DNA of 64,000 nt from Mesostigma viride. Lineage: Eukaryota > Streptophyta > Mesostigmatophyceae > Mesostigmatales > Mesostigmataceae. Where the stretch lies: contig RPFO01000065.1 in NCBI GenBank assembly GCA_009746045.1, positions 634,768-698,767 on the forward strand. Direction: 5' to 3'. Under the pieces are notes generated by a model, which searched no databases, was not told the DNA's origin, and saw only the letters and a program-made list of their open reading frames with translations. A program made the position numbers and the translations under genes. Positions 52,373 through 64,000 of this stretch are shown piece after piece (position 1 is the stretch's first letter; every line of letters starts with the position of its first letter).

Positions 52373-54932
52373 TCAGCCCTCATCTGACTCGTCCCCCATG
52401 CAGTTGGGGCAGAACCATGCTCCCTCCGGGATGGTCTTCAGCGTGAGGCCCAGGCAGAGCATGTGCGCCCCATGCTCTTCCCGGCCTGCACCTGCCTCAC
52501 ACAGCAGGAAGGGGTTGGCCTCCTTGTGATCGCTGCCCAAGCACCTAATGCAACGAGCAGCAGCAATGCCACTGCCCGTGCTGCTGGCACTGCTGCTGCT
52601 GTCATCCCCTCCACTGTCCCCCTTCTCCACCCGGCTGGCTGGCCCCTTCCCCTTCCTCTTTGTCTGCTGCCCCCCCCCCTGCCCAACCCCCTCCTCATAC
52701 CCACAGCCCCTGCCGTACGTGGCCCCCTTGTGTTCCTTATCCTCCCTCCAGTGCTTTCCCTTCCTGAGTACCTCCCTCTTCTTCTTAGCCCGCTTTCAGC
52801 CGGGCCGGTCCTGCTTCAGTGCCTGCTGGCGCCGGTGCACGCTCCAACCGCAGCGTGTCCAGCTGGGCTAGGACTGCTGGGGTGACTGTGATGCCCAGCT
52901 TGGGAGCTAAGGGCATCCAGAAGTCCTCCCCCTTTTGGGCCTTCAGGATGCCCATCGCCGTCGCGTACGGCCATCGCTGCCCCGCGAACCCCCCCTGCCC
53001 CCCAGGCACGAAGCCCACCTGCTGTGAGTGGTGGAACTCATTGAGGTTGGATGAGGAACCAGGGTTGCAGCGTTCAAGGAGGGCAGGGGATGAGTACTTG
53101 GCAAAGGCATGCTCCACCACCCCCCACACGTCCACTGTCACCCCCTTGTTGTTCACCTCCGCCTTGGGCAGCCACCTCCCCCCAACTGGTGTCCAGCCCG
53201 GCTCATCACTCCTCCCGTTCACTACACCACACCATACCTCCTTGGTGCTCACCCCCAACACCTCTATGACATTGGCATACTTCTCACAGTTGTCATGAAT
53301 GTTGAAGTAGTGTGCTCTCAGGTTGGCCATGGCACGTGACAGCCACTCCCCCTTCTGCCCCTGGTTGATGTGGATGCAATACCTGAAGCTAGTGCACATG
53401 TGCGTGATCACATCCTCAGTAAGCACCTTGGGCAACCCAGACAAGTGCTCCTTGCGTGCTGCTAGCAGTGCACCATGCAGGCAGATGCCTAGGTGGTTGA
53501 TGTCCTCAAACTTCTCAGGAATGTGCCCGCTAGCCTGAATCCCCTTGTGCTCTCTCACCTGGTGGGCAAACCAAGTGGTGTCGCCACTGATCCGACACGA
53601 CCTGGTGGGCATACAACCGCTGCCCTAGAGGCTTGGGCAGCTTGGGCCCCTCCCTCACCTCCTCCACCTGCCCCAAGCTGATCCCGACATCGAGTGACAT
53701 GAGGTCCTCAAGGAGGAAGATGGCCCCTAGAGCCTCCATGGCCTTGCTATTGCCCGTGTGGTTCTTCCAGCACGCGTGCGCCTGGACTGCACTGCTGCTG
53801 CTGCTAGCCTGCTCACACGTGCCACACCACTTGCCACTCACGTGGAAGCCTATCACTAGCCCAGTGCCTTGGTGGATGATCAACTGCTGCCCCCACAGGC
53901 TACGGTACCCCCTGTTTGCCCAGCTGCCATCAAACGACACCCTACACCCCTGCCTGCCATGCTCATCCATCTCAAACCTGCCCTCATTCACCTCCCACTT
54001 CCTCACCGTCTCCCTATTTCCATGATTACCTCCTTGAGGTACTCCATGATTACCTCCTCCACCGCATATCCACATCCTTGTCAAACGTCACATGCCCACG
54101 GGGAAATTTGACCCCTAGAACCGTTGCAAGGCGGAGCACCTTTGCTCTTGAAAGTGCAAACAACACGGCACAGGTAGCTAGCAAGCTAGTGCAGGCATTA
54201 CGCCTCACACCTGGCCTAAGCTCACAGTTGGGCTCCAGAAGGGGAAAGGGCATCCACCATGGCTCAGTAGGCTCGCCCGCGCCCTTGCCCTTCCCATCAG
54301 AGGCATCCGGCTAGCATCCGGGCGGCAGAAAGGGTTCGTGCACCACAAGACTACCTCGGACGGGGAGCCTGCTCCACCGAGAGCACGGGCATTAAAAGTC
54401 TTGTCAGCTACACCTAGCTTCAACGTTGTGCCATAGCAGCAAGGTCAAGGTGGCAACAAGTCCTTCCAATGCATGTGAATCAACCACCACCCTGGGCATC
54501 TGGAGTGGCAAACCCTTGTCGGCTACCGGGGGGGGGGGAGGAGCAGGCTTCTCCATGACGCAGCTAACCTGCTTACCCTTCTTCAAAATTTTCTTGGGCG
54601 ACGGCCAGTACACGCTTGGAGTTTTCTTGCTGCGCTCCGCGCGCGGGGGTGTCCCCCCCTGAGCTTGCTGGACACCCCCGCTTTAATTCCTGCCCATGCG
54701 CCTCGGCCGTCGCCTCGCTAATTCCTGCAGCATCCAGGCGTTTGCTCGTCACCCAAATAGTCCCCACTGCTGGACGCCCACCCTTCCTGCGCTTTGTTGA
54801 ACCCCGGGGCCTGCCAACTGGGCGTGCCACGTGCTGCACAGCAGGCCTCGCAGCCTCGCCGCTACCCTCAAATTCCATTTCCTGGCCTCTGCGCTGCTGC
54901 TGCGCCTTTTTCGCCCTTGAATTACTCGGCAT
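52373..54932 (-). pseudogene. Mutator-like (MULE) transposase with C-terminal PHD finger, degenerate
   Basis: Minus-strand pieces: 54573-54932 (Met start; Lys/Arg-rich with AT-hook-like VGRPRGSTKRRKGGRPA), small frames 54050-54613, 53530-54084, 52785-53612 and 52373-52630. The core RVSFDGSWANRGYRSLWGQQ, VIGFHVSGKWCGTC and HACWKNHTGNSKAMEALGAI matches the Mutator-like transposase domain seen in eukaryotic MULEs, with the first catalytic Asp in FDGSW. The second acidic motif (around ISGDTTWFAHQVREH) falls at a frame change near 53600. The C-terminus (52373-52550) has Cys/His spacing of a PHD finger: CIRC, LLCE, HMLC, then WFCPNC. PHD fingers read histone tails. Several frame changes make an active enzyme unlikely, although some could be introns. 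Confidence 0.75.
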
Positions 54933-54990
54933 TGCTCAGTTATTGCGTAAACAAAAAATTCAGGCCCTGTCGCCGCTGGACCTAAACCCA

Positions 54991-55852
54991 ACGTAGTTGG
55001 CACCGGGGTCGGGCCAGCGCATGCGAATTATTGTCTCAACCCTTTCTGGCAACCGCCTAGCAGTTCCGTCATCATTCCGCCACCCCAGCAATGCAGCAAA
55101 CCAGCGGTATGCTGCGTTGCGAAAAAATTGGGGGGGTCGTCGAGGCTCTGGGGGGGGCGATGGTTAAGGCCCGCAGAACCTTTCTCAATCAGCCAATCTT
55201 TGCGCAAGATTGATATCAGATGGTAGTCCTGGTATTTATTTTGACGTTGCCATCCCCACAGTAGCAGTTGGCACTCAATTTCGAGCTCTTCATCCGCGTA
55301 GTCAATCGCCATTATCACGTCGCACACACGCTCGCACACACACACGCAAAAATTTGTGGTCCGGAGTACGTCGGTACCGTCCCGAATTTTTTGGCGCCAC
55401 AAAATTCCGATATGTCCCGTCCCCTTAATATCTCCATTAATTAATAGCTCTAGATGAAATTCTAATCATTTAAAAAGATTCACCATGAATTGTGAATGTC
55501 CATTTATTTCATGTTATTGTTTACTTGTCACACCTAAAAAACTAAAGACACACACCAAGAATCGGCTTACAATTGTTCACTGGCAGATTACGTCATTGAC
55601 GGATGATATACTAAGAACATAGGTTGGAGGGATCCTAACCCAGGTACCCACCTCATGCATGTTATGGATTCGTGCCTACCATGACTTTTGTCATTGTTGC
55701 AGCCCTAAACTTCGCAGAACCCTTCACAAAGAAGTCACCAGCGTTCCCTACAGATCATACCATTACTACACACATACGATGGCATCCTTTGTAACCGTTT
55801 ATAGCCTCTTCAGGCGTACTCAGTTTACCGCATCTCCTCGTATGATCATAGT
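54991..55852. other. No gene recognised
   Basis: Lies between the transposase remnant and the 3' end of the DJ-1-like gene. No coding signal or clear repeat borders. Confidence 0.4.
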
Positions 55853-58800
55853 TTACCGCCTCTTCTGGATCTCACTCAAGAACACATCGTTGAACTTCTC
55901 CACCATGCCCGGGTGCTTGCCGCAGATCAGGTTGCCATCCACGGTCAGCTCTGCCGTGCCCTCGCCCTCGTACTGCACGTTGCCACCCGCCGCCGTGACG
56001 TCACCGACACTGATGTTTCCGAATCACACCAACACACAAAGGAGTAGCATACATGGCAGGCAGATCACATGAAGTCGGTGCCTTTTTTAGAATGCATGCC
56101 CACGCATTTCTAAGCATGCAAGGCAGTGCAGACGATGACTCGCTGGGCATCGGTGTGTGGTGGCGCCTTTAGACTGTCCGTCGCTACTTGTGACCCATGA
56201 GTGCCTCTGATGCTGGACAAGCCTCTGCTGCTGACATCGCACGTGAAGCCAGCCAGGGTGAAAGTAAGCAGCCGATGGTAACCAGTCATCATCCCAGGCA
56301 CCGACAAGGCCTAGCACATCCATAAACTTATGGTTGTAGCTGTAGGGGCCTTCCACGCTGGGTTTGATGCAACCAATTTAATTGGGCACGCCGGTCACTG
56401 GACCGGTCCCTGTACTGTAAAATTGTCTGGAGCCACCCTTATGTCCTGACCAATTTCCTTTCCCCAAGTTACGAGGACGCGGGCAGTCTGTCGTCACGTT
56501 GTGAGCTACTATGGGCTACTACGTACTTGGCCAACGACACCAATTTCGGCCTGTCCCACCCCAAAAGGGGGAAATTGGTTTTGCCCAGCCAAAAGTACGG
56601 ACAGATCTGAACTTTTTGAGGAAATTGGTGACCAGCGTGGAAGGGTCCGGACCTCAAATTGGAATACCGTGCCCCAGCGTGGAAGGGCCTGGACGAAATA
56701 GGTCGTATACCCCTAAAAAAAGTTGGTCCGCACCCAGCTGGAAGGCCCCATAAACCTATACAGCACAATCGGAATCACTCGTGTTGTTTAACACGCTTGG
56801 CGTTGCTTACACTTAACTCTGCTGAGTTTTCTAACTCCTCGCCTCGGCCCCCCCCCCCCCCCCCCCCTCACCTCCAAACTATACATGTGAAGGCTATACC
56901 CATGTCCACAACAGAAGCCAGCTGGCCAAGCATTAAAAAGAATTGTCATAACGTCACTTACATGTTGTGCGCACAGGTGACCTGATGCAGCACGTGTGGC
57001 GAAGACCGACCGCAGGAGGATGGGCGTAAACAGACGAAACAGGCACCCGCCAGCATGGCCGCAAAACACATACAGTCAGCAATTGCCATCCAGTTGATGT
57101 GTCAAGGGTTGGACTTCAAACCGGCTCACTTGAATGTCAGCAGCACATGCAACTGCTGCAGCGCCACCCGCATCCATGAGCTCTTTTCGCTGCAACGTGC
57201 CCTCAAACTAAGTGGACACCCCGGTTTCAACTCCACCGCAAGACCTCCAAGGAGGAAAGACAAGACAGGAAGCGAGTGCATCTCTTTCACCACCAACACA
57301 CTCGCGCACTGGGACGTGGAGGGCATGACATACACCTGGCAGGGTGCACGGGAGGCCATCGCGGCTACTCATCAAGGGGCCATCGCCTCACAGCCAGCAC
57401 ACAGCAGTATTCTCAGGTCCCACCTCGCCACTAGCACACGGCACAATTCTCAGGTCCCATCTCGCCACTAGCACACGGCACAATTATCAGGTCTCATATC
57501 GCCACTAGCACACGGCACAATTATCAGGTCCCATATCGCCACTAGCACACGGCACAATTATCAGGTCTCACCTCGCCACGGTTCTCTGTGCTTAGCGTAT
57601 TCGTACACAAGCGCAGAGTTTCGCATCTCTACGCATCTCTACGCTTGTTGGGCAGCCTCCGTTCTTCTTTATTCTCAACCTCCCACCAGCCCATGGCACG
57701 AGGGTTCCCACTGGGTGTCCGTGGGACGCGTCTGCTGCTTACCGTCACACTTAGCAGCTCACTGCTTACTGCTCACCGTCACGTCCCGTTTCCCAAACAT
57801 ACCCCCACCTGGTGCTCGCGAAGCAAGAGGGTGGGGTGCTCTAGAGCAACTACGCCCGCTCTGCATCCTGTGCAGTGTTGTGTGAGTTCATGGTGAGTGT
57901 GCATACATGGGGTTTGTGTGTGTGGGTATCCGGGGGTTGTGTGTCCACCGGGGTCTACAGTGTGTAAGCGCATGCGTGGAGGTCATGCGCGCACCTTCTT
58001 GCCCTTGAGCAGCGTGGGGTCTGCGCAGAAGAGCCACAGGCTGTGGCAGATGTGGCCAAACGGAACGTTCTGCGCAGCACATGGCCGAGAGAGGGGGCGG
58101 GCGGGGGTCGGGTTGGGGTGCAATCCCAGGCAGGGTCGCGCATGCACACCGCATGGCGTCGCAAGAAGTTAGTGAGTCGCGAGGGGTCCACAGGTGTCAC
58201 GGTGGAAGAAGCTAGTTACGGTGGCATGAAGCCAGAGCCATGCCGGTCAACAATAAGTCTCTCGTGGGTTCGACAACAGCTACAGGCAACACAGGCACAG
58301 GGGAAGCCATGGGGCACTACATCAGACGTCCTTAGCCAAAAAAAGTGCCGGGATCAAGGGGGGGCTTTCCCGAGCGGGGAGTCCAGCTACTCCAGCATGG
58401 CGTAACGCCCGCAAGCTGACAACTTCTATGTTGGCGCACTCCATCGGGCACCGCCCGGCTGCCTTGGGCCTGCACGGTTCCCACACCGTTAATGACAGCA
58501 GCCCCTTGCATCACCACGAGTCATGCCCCTGTGGGGATCACGCCCCGATGTCCCGGCCCCACCAACAACAGGGAATTTCTCCAAGGCCGCATCGTGCCCC
58601 TCCCACGCGGCACGCTGCACACCCCCCGCGCCGCGTGCTACAACGAGCATCATCAATTCGTTCCAACACGCCGTCCCCTAAGGGAAACACGGAGCACAGC
58701 AGTACCACTTCTCTATGTCCCTGCGCCATCCACAGACCATCGCAGACACGGCACCCCACCACGGAGCACCGCTCGCGCGCCTCACCTTGGCCATTCCCTG

Positions 58801-61800
58801 GCGGCAGAACTCGACACCTGGCGCGTCGCTCTTCTTGCCCTTCCACACCTTGACCTGGTAGCGCAGACGGTCCATCGCGTACGCGCCGATGACAAGGATG
58901 CCCGCGTAGTCCTCTGGCTTGACCTGGCGGCGTGGTAGGGGCCACAGGGGAGCAAGGAGCAATGGTCAGTTACCAGGGAGAGAGGGGCTTGACCTGGTGG
59001 CACAGCAAAACAAGACAAACACACAAACAATTTATGATAGTGGGACCATACATGATAGTCAGTTAGCAGGGAAAGAGGGGATTGACCTGATGCCGCTGCA
59101 GGGGCCATGGCGGTGAGGAGCCAGGGTGAATCATACAGGGGCTACCACAAGGGGGGGATCCGCAGGTAGACACCATGCTTACAAGGACACCTATGTCAAC
59201 AATCCCTCTGGGTTACAACAAGAACTTCCACGGCATTCAGCAGCACACCCACACACAGTCACCCACAACCAATCGCAGCTATCTTTGACCCGCTGGCGCA
59301 CGCCCCCTACCCCCCCCCCACAGCCCCCGCCCTGCATCACCGGCATGTGCAAGGCACCCACCTTGGTCACGCAGGTAGTGCAGAAGACCTCCTCCTCGAT
59401 GCGGCCGTCGGTCGGGTTGGAGGTGAACCGGATGCCGTCACCCCCCCACAGGTAGGAGACGTATTCGATATCATACCCGGCACGAGGGTAGTACTCGTTG
59501 TACGACCGGAACTCAAACGGGTCAAAGTGCTCCTCAATCAACACAGCGATCTTGCCCTTGCGGGGGCCCACCGCGGGCACGATCCCCTTGGCATTCGGCT
59601 TGAGCACGCCACCAGCCGACCCGCTGCTGCCGGTGGTTGTCCCGCTGCTGGTGCCAAAGTACATGTCGAAGAAGGTCTTGTAGACGTCGCGGAGGAAGTA
59701 GAGGTGTTCGTACTTCTTGTAGCAGCCGCCGCGGTCACCAGTGCGGATCCACACCACGTCGCCGTACGCCGTCATCTCACCCGTGTTGATGTCAAAGCAG
59801 ACCCAGTCAAAGGAGACATCTTCGCCGCTGAAGGTCACGCGGGGCCACGTCATGCGCACGCGCGGGTTGGCCAGCATCGCCCACCAGGAGGACTCGTAGA
59901 CATTGCCCTTGCCGCGGCCCAGCCAGTAGCCCTTCAGGCCGTCGGGGGTGGGCACCGCGCTGATGCTGCTCTCGCTGTCGTAGAGCGAGTCCTTGGTGAA
60001 GTACATCAGCTCGTCGCGGTACTCATTGAAGAGGACCTGGGGAGCAAATAGGCAGGATGACAGGTAAGGATACAGGAAGGGATGAGGAACATGTGCTTCT
60101 TCATAAGCTCGCCAGAGAAGTCGTTGACCAGAACATCCTCCTGGTCACTCACTATGAGCCCGGTCTACTCTCTTATGCGAACATCCAACCATGGGTTCAC
60201 TCACTCCATCAACCCAGGCCATCACTCAATCGCGAGGCAAAGGTACGCACCATGGGCACACTGTACTCCTGCATGGTGCCGTCATTCCAGCACACCGATG
60301 GCGTTGCTGCCAGCAATGCCAGCCGGTCGTCCTACCCGTATCCAACGTGACCCCCTGTACTCCTTGGTATCATCATACCACTTTGCCCGTTCAAGCGCTC
60401 CTCCTGAGTCACCACAAGCCCTCTCCATCCTTCCACCCACTGCCACAGTTCCTCACGAGCAGAAAGAAAATGTCGCCCAAAAGGGTGCACCCCCTCACCA
60501 TCAGCCTTCGGCACTCCTCCTTGATACCATCCTACGCCACCATCATGCTGCTACCAACATACGGTCCATCGACCCCGTTGCCGTGACCCACCGTGAGCCC
60601 GCTGTACTCCTCCTCCACTCCGTCGATGACGAACGTCTTGTTCTGCTTGTCGCCGTCACGCAGCGCCTGGCAGTGCGTGAGCCACCAGACCTTGTTCTCG
60701 TTCTCCACGGTGAGCGGGTTGCCGTACGAGCCGCGGATCTTGGACAGTGGCGTGTTGCGCTCCGTACGGCGGTAGATGCGGATGCCCTGGATGCGCAGCG
60801 CGTCCTCGATGATGAGAGGCGGGCGGCGGTCCGCCTGGTGGTCATGTGATAGGGGGGCCACACACATTAATTACAGCATGCAGTGCAAGCGGTGGGCATA
60901 ATGCACATTTAGGGGCATTCCTTGCTGGGTCATTGTCAAGAGGCGATGCCAGGTGGGCACAGAGTGTGAGCCATCCACGCGGCGAGATACGAGGGCATTC
61001 GGCACAAGCCAATTCGGCGGCGCGGGCACATGCGCATCCAGCACAAAGGAGATAGCCAACCAGGTGAGGCGGGTAAAAGCTTTCGTCTCTTACGTTCACC
61101 CTAGCAGCCGCGAACCGGGCAAAGGGAGTCCACCTGCTCACCCCCCCGTACTGGCTGGAAAATCTGGTGAAGCGCATTCATACGCGGGTCATTATATGTT
61201 GTGAATCTTTGCACATCGGCAGGCGGACGACGAGGCCAGGTAAAGGACCCTATTGGATATTGGATGAGAACCAAGAGGCAACTCTATAGGTTGCTCATAA
61301 CACCTGACAAGCGGGGAAAGGTTGCGCCCCTATTGCTAGCCTTCTGAGGTGAAAAACTGCTTATCCTCGCATACCGAGGTATGAGCCGTTTATGCTAGCG
61401 TACTGGGAGCATGGACTACGGGCTACGTATACCAGCACACACATGCCGAGAGCGTGAGCTAATTATGCTACCATACCGAGAGCATGGGCCAGTGATGCTA
61501 CCACACTGAGAACGCCTGGACTAGCCATGTTACCACAGCAAGAGCTTGGGCTAGTAACGCTAACACACCGAGAGCGTGGAGAAGTCGGCGATGAAATCCT
61601 TGGACGCGAGTGAGGAGGGGATGGTCATGTTGGTGTTGGCAAACACGGCGCCCAGGTTCAGCTTGATGCTCGAGTAGTAGTTGCTGGCGCACGCAGGACC
61701 GGGGGGGGAGGCAGAGTGGGGGTAAGGCCCGGGGGGGGGGGGGGAGGATGGGCAGGGAAGCACGGCCAGGCAGAAGACGAGTTGAGAAGGAGGGAGGGGG

Positions 61801-63019
61801 AGGCGCGCGGGCACAAGGCGGTCGTGTGGGCGCATTCTCTGGAACGGGCAAGATTTGTGTGACGTGGTGAGTAACCAAGGATGTTCGTGGGAGCAGATGG
61901 GATCGTATACAGAACAGCTGCACGGGCTAAGTTGGGTTACTTGCCGAGAACATGGCACGATCGACAATGACCCCTTCATGCACGAAGTATTCATAGTACA
62001 GCCCCTGCACCTCCCTAGATAATGGAGAGCCCTGATGCAACATGTGACGGCATCGTCGGATGGCGCAATCCTTGAAAAGGAAGATGAGAACAGACGGCTT
62101 CCATTCATGTCCGAGGGTGTAGCATGGCCAGGCACAATGAAGCATGGACCAGCAGCCGATAACATCCATTTGCTGGAAGTGGGAGAAAATGCGACATGTG
62201 GGCCAAGCTGAAAAACATGTGGTGAACGATGCATGGTTACATAACCACGCTCCACATGAAAACACCAGAAAATAGCAATAGTTTCTGGAAACGAGGAAGA
62301 AAAAAATCCCACAGTGGTTTTACGTAGTAGGATGACATACTAGGACGGTAGAATAGTAGTAACGTTTCAATGCAGTGCTAGCCTTGCCGGGGAGGGACAG
62401 CTGCACATCCATCACGGCAATCCACAAGGATAAGAAATGCGAAGTCCAAAAGTGCCGTGTTGCGTGCCTGTTGGACCTTTGCAGGTGAGATACGCGTACG
62501 TAAGAAGGTACTGCAGTGCGGACGCTAGAACAGCTAAACAACATTATACAGCCAGCAAATCTTAAATTTCTTGCGAACACAACTCGAGGCCTATCCACAC
62601 TAGGTCGTCGGAATTCCATCTTTCACTGAAGGGGGGAATTTATGAAAGCGTCAGCACAAACTTTCTGCGATTTGGTGGTCGTGGGACGGTCCGCACCTAG
62701 GGAAGCTGCTCATCTTCTGGAGGTACTCCTGAGCATCATTGATGTCCTTCTGCGTGTAGGTGCCCGCGCGCACAACGAGGGCATCGCGAGAGCCAGTAGC
62801 ACAGACCGAGGCGGGCTTCGCCGCAGCAGCCTGGGCACCCCAGAAGGCAGACCTAATTGCATTCCCGGACGGGGCCAAGGAAACCCTCCCTCCCCGCACT
62901 GGGGCAGCAACGGCTGGCAAAGAGCGCGACGCATTAGCCTTTGATGGAACTGCTCTGGAGCTGCTGAATGCAGCCACAGAGCGAGAAATGGAAACGGATG
63001 CCACGGAGGCGGACGCCAT
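55853..63019 (-). CDS. Plastid-targeted protein with NTF2-like region and DJ-1/PfpI domain
   Basis: Phase-consistent minus-strand exons: 62697-63019, 61569-61683, 60592-60834, 60251-60331, 59362-60036, 58786-58923, 57995-58069, at least one unresolved exon between 56.0 and 58.0 kb, and 55853-56009 (stop TAA). At least 601 residues. The first about 75 residues are rich in Ala/Ser/Val/Arg with few acids, as in chloroplast transit peptides. Residues about 76-254 match nothing I know. Residues about 290-390 (GKGNVYESSWWAML, SFDWVCFDINTGEMTAYGDV) resemble an NTF2/SnoaL-like fold. A Gly/Ser/Thr linker leads to a DJ-1/PfpI domain from about residue 413: GKIAVLIEEHFDPFEF, EDYAGILVIGAYAMDRLRY, the nucleophile-elbow Cys533 in GHICHSLWLF, and VDGNLICGKHPGMVEKF near the end. 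DJ-1/PfpI proteins include proteases, chaperones and glyoxalases; the activity here is unknown. Confidence 0.8.
56357..57400. other. Intronic sequence of the DJ-1-like gene, one possible exon nearby
   Basis: A C-homopolymer run lies at about 56849-56867. A minus-strand candidate exon near 56270-56345 encodes GPYSYNHKFMDVLGLVGA, which could be the DJ-1 strand preceding the final exon, but its splice phase does not fit either neighbour. Confidence 0.3.
57412..57578. repeat. 39-bp tandem repeat, about 4.3 copies
   Basis: Unit GCCACTAGCACACGGCACAA plus TTATCAGGTCTCATATC, with small variation; in an intron of the DJ-1-like gene. Confidence 0.93.
61335..61568. repeat. Degenerate tandem repeat built around a splice donor
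   Basis: Units of about 36 bp containing CCGAGAGCGTG/CCGAGAGCATG plus GCTACCA run up to and match the last bases of exon 2 of the DJ-1-like gene and its donor (61560-61580). Confidence 0.65.
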
Positions 63020-63028
63020 TGTTGCAAT

Positions 63029-63138
63029 ACGATGACTGCCCGGATCCCGGAGCCTCAACGCACGGGACAAACCCCCCACAAGATATGGCAACAAGATCTC
63101 TGCGTGCACCAACTGGACATGGCACGGGACCGGTTGGG
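63029..63138. repeat. 110-bp direct repeat, copy A
   Basis: Identical over 110 bp to 63646-63755 (starts ACGATGACTGCCCGGATCCC). It begins 10 bp upstream of the start codon of the DJ-1-like gene, so it covers its 5' UTR/promoter. Confidence 0.92.
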
Positions 63139-63645
63139 CCCGAAAGATCCTTCCCAGCCCGGCAGACCGGCACAGGTGGAACGTTGCATTGCACGGTGGC
63201 ATCAGGCATGGCACGAGCGGAACTATCTGGTAGCTAGGCCCTAATAGCAGGGGCCCAGGGCTCATTCTTACCCATTTCATCAGGAAGTACCCGCCACTGG
63301 GATTACAGAAGGTTGTGCAGTCTTATGCCAGCAGACCCTCGACTTGTCCGCGCCGCGCCGCCTGCTGCCGTGGGCCTGTCTGCCACATGGGCCTGGGTTG
63401 CCTCCGTCCAGAAAGTGCCAAATATCTTCTTGAACGCTTGAACTACATATTGCCGTACGAGATTCTTCAACCTTCAAACAAAATGTTTGTTGCAGGCAGC
63501 CAAGCTCGTGGCTTGGTCGTTGAGTCGCCTTCGCCATGTCACGTCAAAAATTCAAGGCAGTCCTCTGCCCCACCTGGACACCTCGAAGCGTTGCGCACAT
63601 GACACACCCTCGTGGCATACTATCTCTTATCAGTGTCACAGCATA

Positions 63646-63755
63646 ACGATGACTGCCCGGATCCCGGAGCCTCAACGCACGGGACAAACCCCCCACAAGA
63701 TATGGCAACAAGATCTCTGCGTGCACCAACTGGACATGGCACGGGACCGGTTGGG
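63646..63755. repeat. 110-bp direct repeat, copy B
   Basis: Second copy of 63029-63138, in the same orientation. The intervening 0.5 kb and the remaining 245 bp to the window end hold no gene that I recognise. Confidence 0.92.
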
Positions 63756-64000
63756 GGTTCTGGCTCGCACACTCATGAGTTAAAAACTCACCCCCGGACC
63801 AGAATCAGACCGGGGATCGTCGCCGCGCCAGGTTGCGAGCTACTCCAAGCAGGCCGTGGACTGCCCTAGCGGCGTATCCAGACGGGAAGTCTGCGTAACC
63901 AGCGTAAACCAGACTCCAGCATGCCGTAAGTACAGGTAAAAGCTGTTAAAACCCCATGCCAGAGACAGCTGCTGACAAAGTTACAGTGCAGCGGGCACCC

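Noticed and set aside
57055-57471. Plus-strand 138-codon frame
   Set aside because: Lies in an intron of the minus-strand DJ-1-like gene, shows no known domain and ends in a tandem repeat.

Overview
This is eukaryotic nuclear DNA, most likely from a flagellated green alga or another flagellate member of the plant lineage. The grounds are many GT-AG introns, one nucleus-encoded protein with a plastid-type leader, a homologue of a sperm/flagellar protein (SPATA4 type), and plant- and alga-type retroelements. I cannot name the species. The window is gene-poor: I can support three host genes in 64 kb. The rest is transposable elements, their wreckage and very long simple repeats.

Layout. 1-3.6 kb: broken Ty3/gypsy retrotransposon (minus strand) running off the left edge. 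5.5-18.5 kb: a nest of LINE pieces. An ORF1-only LINE copy (about 6.06-16.75 kb) is split by an 8.2-kb Ty1/copia element (7485-15688, nearly identical 699/698-bp LTRs, 5-bp target duplication). The copia interior itself holds a foldback element. A LINE reverse-transcriptase pseudogene follows. 18.8-32.4 kb: minus-strand multi-exon gene for a TAF1C-like RNA polymerase I initiation factor, with large introns full of mini- and microsatellites. 33.7-40.6 kb: plus-strand nine-exon SPATA4-like gene, head-to-head with the TAF1C-like gene; its third intron carries about 0.9 kb of pure pyrimidine repeat. 41-43.6 kb: several short non-autonomous elements (a TIR MITE, a SINE-like pair, a 1.5-kb inverted-repeat element). 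43.8-45.9 kb: a 2-kb (GGAGCT)n array. 46.2-52.2 kb: two more ORF1-only LINE copies, one split by two related TIR elements. 52.4-54.9 kb: degenerate Mutator-like transposase with a C-terminal PHD finger. 55.85-63.02 kb: minus-strand gene for a plastid-targeted protein joining an NTF2-like region to a DJ-1/PfpI domain.

The most coherent unusual system is the LINE group. At least six copies end in a small hairpin (CTCC-CAAC-GGAG, with compensatory base changes between copies) followed by a (TTAA)n tail. Autonomous (ORF2-bearing), ORF1-only and very short SINE-like copies all share this end, as expected if one reverse transcriptase recognises the hairpin and mobilises all of them. The host genes have no evident functional link to one another beyond the shared promoter region between the TAF1C-like and SPATA4-like genes.

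The exon models of the three host genes come from reading splice sites and checking phase by hand. The 5' end of the TAF1C-like gene, its exon(s) around 28.6-29.4 kb, and one exon of the DJ-1 gene between 56.0 and 58.0 kb are unresolved.
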